From positions 2,232,001 through 2,296,000 of the forward strand of contig NZ_CP030771.1 in the NCBI RefSeq assembly GCF_006088715.1: a stretch of 64,000 bases of DNA. Direction: 5' to 3'. Each line of letters opens with the position of its first letter. Position 1 is the first letter of the stretch. This DNA comes from Streptomyces sp. YIM 121038. GTDB lineage: Bacteria > Actinomycetota > Actinomycetes > Streptomycetales > Streptomycetaceae. The notes under the pieces are model-generated. The model worked only from the letters and a program-made list of their open reading frames with translations. It did not search any database and had not been told where the DNA came from. Positions 7,031-14,088 of this stretch are shown piece after piece. The translations under genes were made by a program, and so were the position numbers.

Positions 7031-7540
7031 CGTATCTGCCTCCGGTTTGCCCAGGTCGGTACCGGCGGGGGTGCCGGAGCCCTGGCCATCGAGTCGGATT
7101 CGGACTCGATGGGGCCCCCAAGATCCACATCCCCTCCCCCGCGACCATGAGGCACCTCTCTCAAATGCGTCCCCGCAGGTCAGCGGACCGGGGATTCGGG
7201 ACCATGATCACGATGGAGGGGGCAAGCTGAGCTTGTGGCGCTGAGCGCCTGACGCCAAGTCGGATCCGGACTCGGCAGGGGAACCGGCACGAAGAGGCCA
7301 CCGAGGCGCGGGGTGGCCTCTTCCCCTCACTCCTGAGCCGTCACCGGGAACACGAACGGCCCCCGCTCGCCATCGAGTCGGGAGCCTTTCGCGGTACGGA
7401 TGCCGTACACGTCCTGCCGGGACGCCCCGGTACCTGGAGGGACTTTACGGGACGCCCGGAGCGGCATGTCCGCAGGTCACGGCGCACATTGCGGCCATAG
7501 CCGCAGGTCGGCTCTTGACACCTTCAGCACAATAGATGCG
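7031..7540. other. Intergenic junction between element and core chromosome; repeats, no gene
   Basis: No convincing coding sequence. A perfect 10-bp hairpin (CCATCGAGTC at 7086-7095 with 7103-7112) overlaps a 17-bp direct repeat (AGTCGGATYCGGACTCG at 7092-7108 and 7258-7274, one mismatch). GCCATCGAGTCGG occurs at 7085-7097 and again at 7369-7381. The region also holds the hairpin at 7291-7323. The cluster lies where element-type genes stop and core genes begin. Confidence 0.5.
7291..7323. terminator. Terminator-like hairpin in the junction region
   Basis: GAAGAGGCCACC (7291-7302) pairs perfectly with 7312-7323 across a nine-base loop. There is no gene directly beside it, so it may be left over from a deleted neighbour. 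Confidence 0.5.
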
Positions 7541-7729
7541 ATGCCGGAATACGAATTTGTCGACGTGTACGTTCCCCGCGGGGTCTCCCGCAAGGAAGCC
7601 ACACGTCTCCTGACGGACCACGCAGAGTACGGACACTGGGAGTTGGACCGCCTCAGCCTGCACGCCGACGGCAGTCGGCGGGTGCGGCTGCGACGGCGCA
7701 TCATCCGCCAGGCGAGGGCCACTTGGTGA
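7541..7729 (+). CDS. DUF5703 family protein
   Basis: This is a 62-residue protein I recognise as the actinobacterial DUF5703 family (EYEFVDVYVPRGVSRKEATRLL, then GHWELDRL, then a run of Arg-rich RVRLRRRIIRQ). The function is unknown. ATG 7541 is chosen because conservation in the family begins there; a longer frame from 7400 has no support. A TTGACA hexamer lies at 7515-7520. The gene is convergent with the long chaplin gene, and the two share a 25-bp palindromic terminator. Confidence 0.75.
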   Translation: MPEYEFVDVYVPRGVSRKEATRLLTDHAEYGHWELDRLSLHADGSRRVRLRRRIIRQARATW

Positions 7730-7745
7730 GCCGTCACGGGCGAGT

Positions 7746-7799
7746 GGTGTGAGCAGGGAGAGGGCCCCGCGATTGCGGGGCCCTCTCCCTGCTCACACC
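7746..7799. terminator. Very strong bidirectional terminator
   Basis: A perfect 25-bp stem (7746-7770 with 7775-7799) closes on a four-base GATT loop. It occupies almost the entire space between the DUF5703 gene and chpC and serves both convergent transcripts. Confidence 0.85.
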
Positions 7800-7802
7800 G
7801 CC

Positions 7803-8837
7803 TCAGGCCCGTGCCTTGCGGTACAGGACCGAGCCGGCGAGCAGCATGCCCGCGCCCATCGGCAGGGCGACGCCCGCCGACAAGGGGCTGCCGGTCTCGG
7901 CCAGCTGGTCCTTGCCCTCGGGCGGGGTGAGGACCTGGGCGTCCGGCAGGTTCGGGGTGTCGACGGAGTGCGGGGTGCCGGGGTGGGCCGGGGCGTCCGC
8001 GCCGGGGTGACCGGGTCCGCCGGGGTGACCGGGCTTGACGGGTCCTCCCGGCTGCCCGGGGTGACCGGGCTTTCCAGGCTGCCCGGGCTTTCCGGGGTGA
8101 CTGGGCTGTCCGGGGTGACTGGGCTGTCCGGGGTGGTCGGGCTTCACCGGCCCCCCTGGCTGACCGGGCTTTCCGGGCTGGTCCGGAGTGCCGGGCTTCC
8201 CGGGGTGACCGGGCTTCCCGGGCTGATCCGGCTTCCCCGGGTGGCCGGGCTTTCCGGGTCCCCCGGGCTGGTCGGGGTTGCCGGGCTGGCCGGGCTGGGT
8301 CGGGTTGCCGGGGTGGCTCGGCCGCGTGGTACCGCCGCCCCCCTCGTTCGCGCAGTCGTTGCCCGTGACGGCGTTGCCCGCGCCGCCGATGGTGACGCTG
8401 TTGCCGCAGACGTTCACCGGGGCGTACACCGGCGCCTGCACGGTGTTGCCGGAGCCGATGCCGGGCGAGTCGTGCGTACCGCCGTGGGCCGACGAGCCGC
8501 CCCCCGAGGGCTGCTCCCCGTAGCCGCCGCCGTGTCCGTCGCCGTAGCCACCTCCGTGACCGCCGCCGTGGCCGCCGCCGTGTCCTGGCGAGCCGGACGA
8601 GTTCGTACAGCTGTTGCCGATCGCGGGATTCAGCGCCCCCACCACGTTCACGGTGTTTCCGCACGCGTTCACGGGAGCGTGTACGGGCACCTGCACCGAA
8701 TTGCCCGAAAGGACCCCCGGGGAATTCGAACTGGCACCATTCGCATTCGAGTCGGCGTGGGCGTAGCCGCTGGTGACCGCGAGTACGCCACCGGCGGCCG
8801 CCGCGGTGATCAGCCCTTTGCGCGTGACCTGTCGCAT
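7803..8837 (-). CDS. chpC: Long chaplin, sortase-anchored (ChpC type)
   Basis: This is a surface amyloid-forming protein of aerial hyphae, 344 residues. It has a signal peptide (about 1-29) and two chaplin domains, each with a Cys pair and the pattern SPG..SGN.VQ.PV.APVN.CGN, separated by a Gly/His-rich linker (GHGGGHGGG). A roughly 130-residue collagen-like stretch of PG repeats (HPGKPGQPG and variants) follows. The end is the sortase signal LAETG at 312-316, a hydrophobic segment and the basic tail YRKARA. ATG 8837 is preferred over upstream codons because the signal peptide begins there and AGGGAAAG precedes it. Known long chaplins are attached by SrtE and present short chaplins on the wall. 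Adjacent to chpH as in S. coelicolor. The PG spacer seems unusually long. Confidence 0.9.
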   Translation of the reverse strand: MRQVTRKGLITAAAAGGVLAVTSGYAHADSNANGASSNSPGVLSGNSVQVPVHAPVNACGNTVNVVGALNPAIGNSCTNSSGSPGHGGGHGGGHGGGYGDGHGGGYGEQPSGGGSSAHGGTHDSPGIGSGNTVQAPVYAPVNVCGNSVTIGGAGNAVTGNDCANEGGGGTTRPSHPGNPTQPGQPGNPDQPGGPGKPGHPGKPDQPGKPGHPGKPGTPDQPGKPGQPGGPVKPDHPGQPSHPGQPSHPGKPGQPGKPGHPGQPGGPVKPGHPGGPGHPGADAPAHPGTPHSVDTPNLPDAQVLTPPEGKDQLAETGSPLSAGVALPMGAGMLLAGSVLYRKARA

Positions 8838-8902
8838 TGCTTTCCCTGCCTTAGCTTCCGGAAATGCGCACGGGCCTCGTCGCGCCGTGCGCTCAATGCC
8901 CG

Positions 8903-8937
8903 CGGCCCCGGAGTGCATGGCACGCACTCCGGGGCCG
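8903..8937 (-). terminator. Terminator between chpH and chpC
   Basis: A perfect 14-bp stem (8903-8916 with 8924-8937) and seven-base loop lie 60 bases after the chpH stop. It separates the abundant short chaplin message from the long chaplin gene. Confidence 0.75.
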
Positions 8938-8994
8938 ATGGACTCAGACCCTCATTGGGGTGGCGCCCCCCTCAAGGGGCGAGGCACAGCAACG

Positions 8995-9228
8995 TCACTT
9001 GTTGACGCAGTAGTTGCCGAAGGCGGGGTTCAGCACGCCGATCACCGAGATGGTGTTGCCGCAGGCGTTCACCGGCACGTGCACGGGGATCTGCACGACG
9101 TTGCCGGAGACGACGCCCGGGGAGTGCACGGCGGCGCCCTGCGCGCCGGCGTCGGCAGCGGCGACGCCCGCACCGGCGAGCACCAGGCCACCGGTGGCAA
9201 CCGCGGCGGCGACAACCTTCTTGATCAT
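8995..9228 (-). CDS. chpH: Short chaplin (ChpH type)
   Basis: This is a 77-residue secreted amyloid peptide. It has a signal peptide (1-25, ending AAA|D) and a single chaplin domain with HSPGVVSGNVVQIPVHVPVN and C56 and C74, which form a disulfide in known members. Short chaplins self-assemble at the air-water interface and lower surface tension for aerial growth. GGAGG precedes ATG 9228. Its neighbour, the long chaplin gene, faces the same way but is behind its own terminator. Similarity and order fit S. coelicolor chpH. Confidence 0.93.
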   Translation of the reverse strand: MIKKVVAAAVATGGLVLAGAGVAAADAGAQGAAVHSPGVVSGNVVQIPVHVPVNACGNTISVIGVLNPAFGNYCVNK

Positions 9229-9332
9229 TGTTCCTCCTAGTTGGCAATGCGGTCCCAGCCGCGGACCGCACCACCTGTAACGAGGAGGCCATAGGACGGC
9301 TACGAGCGCCGGACTGCTTTCACTCTTTTCAG

Positions 9333-9362
9333 TCCAATACGCACGCGCAGCCGATTATTGGA
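9333..9362. promoter_or_regulatory. Inverted repeat in chpH upstream region
   Basis: TCCAATA (9333-9339) faces TATTGGA (9356-9362) in the otherwise empty, A/T-richer space between the chpH start and the end of the peptidase gene. It could be a regulator site for chpH or part of the 3' end of the peptidase transcript. Confidence 0.3.
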
Positions 9363-9410
9363 GTTTCGTTTCGGCTTATTGACTGGATTATGGGCCGGTC
9401 GCCGCACCGG

Positions 9411-10748
9411 TTACGACGCGTCGATGAACCGGTCGAGCACGCGCACGCCGAACTTCAGACCGTCCACCGGTACCCGCTCGTCCACGCCGTGGAACATGCC
9501 CGCGAAGTCCAGCTCCGGCGGCAGCTTGAGCGGCGCGAAGCCGAAGCCGCGGATGCCGAGGTCGTCGAAGGACTTGGCGTCCGTACCGGCCGAGAGCATG
9601 TACGGGACGGCGCGGGCGATGGGGTCCTCGGCCTGGAGCGCCAGCTGCATGGCGTCCACGAGCGCGCCGTCGAAGGTGGTCTCCAGAGCCTTGTCCGCGT
9701 GCACGTCCTCCCGCCTGACGTTCGGCCCGAGGATCCGGTCCAGATCGGCGAGGAACTCCTCCTCGTACCCCGGCAGGAAACGTCCGTCGACGTGCGCGGT
9801 GGCCTGCCCGGGGATCACGTTGACCTTGTACCCGGCGCCGAGCTGGGTGGGGTTCGCGGTGTTCTGGAGCGAGGCGCCGATCAGCTTGGCGATGCCGCCG
9901 AGCTTGGCGAGCGTCTCGTCCATGTTCTCCGGGTCGAGCTCGGTGCCGAGGGCGTCGCCCAGCTCGTCGAGGAAGTGCCGCAGCGTCTTGGTGACGCGGA
10001 TCGGGAACTTGTGCCGCCCGAGTCGCCCGACGGCCTCGGACAGCTCCGTGATCGCGTTGTCCTTGTGGATCATCGAGCCGTGGCCCGCGGTGCCGTCCAC
10101 GGTCAGCTTCATCCAGTGCATGCCCTTCTGGGCCGTCTCCACGAGATACAGCCGCAGCTTCTCGTTGACGGTGAAGGAGAAGCCGCCGACCTCGCTGATC
10201 GCCTCGGTCACGCCCTCGAAGAGGTCCGGGTGGTTGTCCACCAGGTACCGCGCCCCGTACGTGCCGCCCGCCTCCTCGTCGGCGAGGAAGGCGAGCACGA
10301 TGTCCCGGGGCGGCTTGCGGCCGCTGCGCAGCCGGTCGCGCACGACCGCGAGGGTCATCGCGTCCATGTCCTTCATGTCGACGGCGCCGCGGCCCCACAG
10401 GCAGCCGTCGGCGATCTCCCCGGAGAAGGGGTGGTGCGTCCAGTCCTGGGCGTTGGCGGGGACGACGTCGGTGTGGCCGTGGATGAGCAGCGCGGGCCGC
10501 GACGGGTCCTCGCCCTCGATGCGGGCCACCGTGGAGGCGCGCCCCGGGTGCGACTCGAAGATCCGCGGTTCGAGCCCCACCTCCGCGAGCTTCTCCGCCA
10601 CGTACTCGGCGGCCTTGCGCTCCCCCGGCCCCGAGTGGTCGCCGTAGTTGCTGGTGTCCATGCGGATCAGGTCCCGGCAGAGGTCGACGACCTCGTCCTC
10701 ACCGGACCCGGCCCCCGCCACCCTGCCGCCCGTGGTCGGCTCGCTCAC
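9411..10748 (-). CDS. M20 family metallopeptidase (ArgE/DapE/CPG2-like)
   Basis: This is a cytoplasmic zinc exopeptidase or deacylase of 445 residues. The metal-binding pattern is complete: HGHTDVVP (H92, catalytic D94), WGRGAVDMK (bridging D124) and ADEEAGG (catalytic E158, ligand E159), with a dimerisation insert in the second half. The substrate cannot be read from sequence; this Streptomyces group is usually annotated as an M20/M25/M40 hydrolase. GTG 10748 follows GGAGG. It is a single gene upstream of the chaplins and downstream of the divergent tRNA. Confidence 0.88.
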   Translation of the reverse strand: MSEPTTGGRVAGAGSGEDEVVDLCRDLIRMDTSNYGDHSGPGERKAAEYVAEKLAEVGLEPRIFESHPGRASTVARIEGEDPSRPALLIHGHTDVVPANAQDWTHHPFSGEIADGCLWGRGAVDMKDMDAMTLAVVRDRLRSGRKPPRDIVLAFLADEEAGGTYGARYLVDNHPDLFEGVTEAISEVGGFSFTVNEKLRLYLVETAQKGMHWMKLTVDGTAGHGSMIHKDNAITELSEAVGRLGRHKFPIRVTKTLRHFLDELGDALGTELDPENMDETLAKLGGIAKLIGASLQNTANPTQLGAGYKVNVIPGQATAHVDGRFLPGYEEEFLADLDRILGPNVRREDVHADKALETTFDGALVDAMQLALQAEDPIARAVPYMLSAGTDAKSFDDLGIRGFGFAPLKLPPELDFAGMFHGVDERVPVDGLKFGVRVLDRFIDAS

Positions 10749-10926
10749 GCTGTTCCTCCCGCTGTCGCACTCTCGGTCCCCTCCATCCTCCCGCGCCGAC
10801 CGTCCGGGCCCAAGGGCGGGCGGCGCTCGTCATACGCCGTTCACGCTCATGACCTGCGTGATCAGGCACCCCCGAATGTTTGCTATGGTTTTCCACGTCG
10901 CCGCGGGAAACCGCGACAGACCACCG

Positions 10927-11014
10927 GTCCGGGTGGCGGAATGGCAGACGCGCTAGCTTGAGGTGCTAGTGCCCTTTATCGGGCGTGGGGGTTCAAGTCC
11001 CCCCTCGGACACCA
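10927..11014 (+). tRNA. tRNA-Leu (anticodon GAG)
   Basis: A class II tRNA folds cleanly. The acceptor stem GTCCGGG pairs with CTCGGAC (one G-T pair). The anticodon stem CTAGC/GCTAG encloses the loop TTGAGGT, giving GAG. There is a long variable arm (TGCCC...GGGCG), the T loop GGTTCAAGTCC, and an encoded CCA end. It reads CUC/CUU. tRNA genes are frequent integration sites, and the DNA just downstream carries a rare foreign-looking gene. Confidence 0.95.
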
Positions 11015-11018
11015 GCAG

Positions 11019-11042
11019 GAAAGCCCCTCTCGAGGGGCTTTC
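11019..11042 (+). terminator. tRNA-Leu terminator
   Basis: GAAAGCCCCT (11019-11028) pairs with AGGGGCTTTC (11033-11042), with a four-base loop followed by TTC, five bases after the CCA end. Confidence 0.85.
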
Positions 11043-11347
11043 TTCATGTCTGGGCAGGGGCGTGCCCCACGCGTGGCCGGGCAGCGGCTGGAGGATGGCT
11101 GTCAGAGGCGGCCCCTACTTCACGGAGTTCAGTGCGCCGCTCACGCGGGGGAGGACCCCCGAACCGCAACGTGAGGACATACCGCGCGCCCTGACGATAC
11201 GAGACCCCGATCGCGGGCACGCCTGTGACCACCGGGAGCTGGGTGTCCGCAACCGGGACGGCCAACCCGACCAGCGGCGGTCCAGGCCCCCGGTCCAGAC
11301 GGCCACATGAAGAGGACTTCGCCGGTGGATATCACTGGGGCGCGCTG
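11043..11347. other. Intergenic region after the tRNA, no clear gene
   Basis: Both strands show only short frames without ribosome sites. The base pattern lacks the third-position GC bias that returns at 11348. It could be decayed DNA left by an insertion at the tRNA. Confidence 0.4.
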
Positions 11348-11722
11348 ATGGAGGAGTTCCATACGGTGATGGACTCGGCGACCAGCACGTACTTCAACGT
11401 CCCCAAGAAGGCGTCCACCGAGGCGTGGGCCTTCGAAGTGGCCCGCAGACGCCTGCGGGACGGGGGCGTGGAACACGAGGCCGGTGACGACCGGCCGACG
11501 GTGTCGAGTCGTCCGTCGGCCGAGCCGGCGCAGCGGACCGGGCGCAAAGCGCCGGGCAGCGACGGCGCGCAGCGCCTGGTCGACGCCGCACGTCGGGCCG
11601 ACGTAGCGATCGAGGCGGCGGCACTCGTACGCGAGATCATCGGAAAGGCGGGGCCTCCACCGCCGAGGAGGTGCTGCGGGGCGGGACCGTCGGCCTCGGT
11701 CGTCGTGAAGTGCTGCCCCTAG
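11348..11722 (+). CDS. Hypothetical protein or remnant, 124 aa
   Basis: No family is recognised. The frame shows the strong third-position GC bias of real Streptomyces genes from ATG 11348 to about 11640, encoding MEEFHTVMDSATSTYFNVPKK and a helical C-terminal part (LVDAARRADVAIEAAALVREIIG). After that the codon pattern breaks and the last 25 residues are Pro/Cys-rich nonsense-like sequence, which suggests a truncated or frameshifted gene. There is no strong ribosome site; a start further upstream at 11225 is possible. Confidence 0.4.
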   Translation: MEEFHTVMDSATSTYFNVPKKASTEAWAFEVARRRLRDGGVEHEAGDDRPTVSSRPSAEPAQRTGRKAPGSDGAQRLVDAARRADVAIEAAALVREIIGKAGPPPPRRCCGAGPSASVVVKCCP

Positions 11723-11871
11723 GCACCCCTCGGCACTGCCCCGCGATCAACTGCAACGGCTTGTGGACCTCGGGCGAGGGTGCGAAGGCGCACTTCGGGA
11801 TCACCCGGGGGCCGCAGGCCGCGGACGAGACCGTGGTGGGGCGAGCGGCCCTGTGGAGTTCAGTGGCGGAG

Positions 11872-12282
11872 CTACTGGGGCCCGGTCCAGTACACCCCCT
11901 CCGGGTCGTACTTGGCGGACAGCTGGGACCACTCTGCGGGGCGGCTTGAGAAGGTGTACTCGATGACCGTGTTTGCGGCGTCGCGTTGTACGGGAGTGCA
12001 CTTCTCGCAGTCCGTTCGCAGGGCATCGGGGAGCAGCCGCTTCAGCTCCTTGGCGTCCGGGTCGCACTTCCCCTTGTCCATCAGGCAGTTGAAGTAGTTG
12101 TCGAAGCGGCGCTTGCTGTTCAGGATCTGGTCGACGTCGACGTTGTCGAAGCGGGCGGTGTAGGTCGCACCGGGCGGGGTCGGGTCGCTGGAGGGGTGTG
12201 CGGGAGCCGCTCCGGCGCCCGGTCCCGTGGCCAGGGCGGCCGCCAGGGCCGCGGTGAGGACGAATCCAGAGCTCAGTCGCAT
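11872..12282 (-). CDS. Secreted insect-type chemosensory protein (OS-D/CSP family) homologue
   Basis: The protein has 136 residues with a Sec signal peptide (1 to about 28). The mature part has the full arthropod CSP signature C66-x6-C73-x18-C92-x2-C95, the N-terminal motif YTARFDNVDVDQIL (41-54), NYFNCLMDKGKC, LLPDALRTDC and the ending LSAKYDPEGVY. Insect CSPs are six-helix carriers of small hydrophobic ligands with the disulfides C1-C2 and C3-C4. The bacterial gene has AAGGAG before ATG 12282, no introns and mostly GC-ending codons, so it is genuine chromosomal DNA and not contamination. It stops a few residues short of the usual insect C-terminus. It lies 0.9 kb after tRNA-Leu and diverges from a ThDP enzyme gene. 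Ligand carrying is inference; an extracellular location is likely. Confidence 0.88.
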   Translation of the reverse strand: MRLSSGFVLTAALAAALATGPGAGAAPAHPSSDPTPPGATYTARFDNVDVDQILNSKRRFDNYFNCLMDKGKCDPDAKELKRLLPDALRTDCEKCTPVQRDAANTVIEYTFSSRPAEWSQLSAKYDPEGVYWTGPQ

Positions 12283-12450
12283 GACTCTCCTTCGGGCGGG
12301 GGCCTTCGAGGGGGCGACTCCAGGACATCCGACGGGCCTGCGGGCTGCACCTCGGCCTGCTCCAGGCGTGTGCCTGAAGCGGTCCGGGCCCGTCGGTCGC
12401 CGGGTGCGGGGCCTGGCTGGAATGCGGCTGACGCTGGAGGGGTGTCTCAG

Positions 12451-14028
12451 ATGAGACTTGCGGCCATGCCGAACGGAGCCCAGTCCCTCATCAGCGGCCT
12501 TGTGGAGGCCGGAGTCCAGGTGTGCTTCGCCAATCCGGGCACGTCCGAGCTGCACATCGTGACCGCGCTCGACGACGTGCCACGGATGCGGCCGGTCCTG
12601 TGCCTCTTCGAAGGCGTCGCGACGGGTGCCGCCGACGGGTACGGCCGCATGACCGGCCGCCCCGCCGGCACGCTGCTGCACCTCGGCCCCGGCCTCGCGG
12701 GCGGACTGCCGAACCTGCACAACGCGCGCCGGGCCGGTACGCCCGTCGTGAACGTCGTGGGCGACCACGCGCTGCGGCACAAACGCCTCGACGCGCCCCT
12801 GGAGTCGGACATCATCGCGCTCGCCCGCACGGTGTCCGCGTGGACGCGGCGCGCGTACGACGCCACGGACCTCGCGGAGGACGCCGCCGACGCCGTGGCG
12901 GCCGCGGCCGGGCCGCCCGGGGCCGTCGCCACACTCGTCGTGCCCGCCGACGTCGCCTGGGCGGACGCCGAGAAGCCCGCCGCGCCGCAGCGCCGGGCCA
13001 CCGTCCCGCACGGGTTCGTGTCCGAGCGGGGCCTGGAGGAGGCCGCCGCGGTGCTGCGGTCCGGGGAGCCCGCCGCGCTGCTCCTCGGCGGCGCGGCCAC
13101 GCACGGGGCCGGGCTGCGGGCCGCCGCGCAGGTCGCGGGGGCGACGGGCGCGCGGCTGCTGTGTGAGACGTTTCCCGCGCGGCTGGAGCGGGGTGCGGGC
13201 CTGCCGCCCGTCGAGCGCCTCGGCTACCGGGCGGCCGACGCCGCGAGGCAGCTCTCCGGCGTACGCCATCTCGTGCTCGCCGGGGCGTCGCTGCCGGTGC
13301 CGTTCTTCGCGTACCCCGGGCAGAGCGGAGTCGTCGTACCCGACGGGTGCGAGGTGCGCGAGCTCGGCGGCGCGGGGCAGGACGTGGGGGTGGCCCTGCG
13401 GGAGCTGGCCGCCGCCGTGGGCGGCGCCACCGCCGCTGCGACGGCGCAGGAAGCGGGGCGGCCCCGGGTGCCCGGCGGAGAGCTCACCGCGGAGACCGCG
13501 GCCGCCGTGGTGGGGGCGCTGCTGCCGCAGGGCGCCGTCGTCGTGGACGAGTCCAACACGTCGGGGCTCTGGCTGCCCGGCGCGACCGCCGGGGCGCCGC
13601 CGCACGACTGGCTGACGCTCACCGGCGGGGCGCTCGGACAGGGCCTTCCGCTCGCCGTGGGCGCGGCCGTGGCGCGGCCCGAGCGGCCCGTCCTCGCGCT
13701 CGTCGCCGACGGGGCCGCGATGTACACGCTGCCCGCGCTGTGGACGCAGGCGCGGGAGGGGCTCGACGTCACGACCGTCGTCTTCAGCAACCGCGCGTAC
13801 GCGATCCTGGGGCTCGAGCAGGGGATGATGGGCGCCGCCGTGGGGGCCGCGGGGCGTGAGCTGTTCGACCTCGGGCGGCCCGAGTTGGACTTCGTCGCGC
13901 TGGCGCGCGGGATGGGCGTCCCCGCGGGGCGGGCCACGACCGTGGAGGGGTTCGCCTCGCTCCTGGAGCGGGGGTTGGCGGAGCCGGGGCCGTTCCTGGT
14001 GGAGTGCGTGGTGCCGCCCATCGCGTGA
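12451..14028 (+). CDS. ThDP-dependent acetolactate synthase-like enzyme
   Basis: This is a 525-residue ThDP enzyme of the acetolactate synthase/benzoylformate decarboxylase group. The N-terminal PYR domain has CFANPGTSELH and the catalytic Glu in LCLFEGVATGAADGYGRMTG. A central domain is followed by a C-terminal PP domain with the cofactor motif DGAAMYTLPALWTQAREGLDVTTVVFSNRAYAIL (GDG-like start, closing N). There is no FAD-binding certainty and no regulatory subunit nearby, so decarboxylase activity on a 2-keto acid is as likely as acetolactate synthesis. ATG 12451 is chosen for GGAGG ten bases upstream; ATG 12466 is an alternative. Confidence 0.82.
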   Translation: MRLAAMPNGAQSLISGLVEAGVQVCFANPGTSELHIVTALDDVPRMRPVLCLFEGVATGAADGYGRMTGRPAGTLLHLGPGLAGGLPNLHNARRAGTPVVNVVGDHALRHKRLDAPLESDIIALARTVSAWTRRAYDATDLAEDAADAVAAAAGPPGAVATLVVPADVAWADAEKPAAPQRRATVPHGFVSERGLEEAAAVLRSGEPAALLLGGAATHGAGLRAAAQVAGATGARLLCETFPARLERGAGLPPVERLGYRAADAARQLSGVRHLVLAGASLPVPFFAYPGQSGVVVPDGCEVRELGGAGQDVGVALRELAAAVGGATAAATAQEAGRPRVPGGELTAETAAAVVGALLPQGAVVVDESNTSGLWLPGATAGAPPHDWLTLTGGALGQGLPLAVGAAVARPERPVLALVADGAAMYTLPALWTQAREGLDVTTVVFSNRAYAILGLEQGMMGAAVGAAGRELFDLGRPELDFVALARGMGVPAGRATTVEGFASLLERGLAEPGPFLVECVVPPIA

Positions 14029-14088
14029 CGCCCTCAGCCGGGTGGGCCCCGGCCGCTCCCCACGGCGGGGCAGGTCCCGGCCGCTCCC

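Larger units (their letters stand above)
1..7540. mobile_element. Degraded phage-like or integrative element (left end outside window)
   Basis: This stretch mixes phage and plasmid functions that core Streptomyces DNA lacks: a gp10-like tail protein, an XRE regulator, a replication-type winged-helix protein with iterons in its gene, a Phd antitoxin, a serine recombinase and a capsid maturation protease. The structural genes are isolated and face opposite ways, so this is a mosaic or decayed element and not an intact prophage. From the DUF5703 gene at 7541 onward the genes are ordinary chromosome. The right limit is placed by gene content only; no attachment site could be proven. Reduced GC around 4.7-5.3 kb also sets it apart. 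Confidence 0.7.

Noticed and set aside
10927-11014. tRNA-Leu as the attachment site of the element at 1-7540
   Set aside because: Core genes (DUF5703, chaplins, peptidase) separate them and no copy of the tRNA 3' end was found in the element.
11044-11306. Two minus-strand frames of 64-74 codons after the tRNA
   Set aside because: No ribosome site, no consistent codon bias, and they overlap each other.
11872-12282. The CSP-like gene as insect contamination of the assembly
   Set aside because: It sits between bacterial genes in continuous sequence, has a ribosome site, no introns, a bacterial signal peptide and GC-ending codons.
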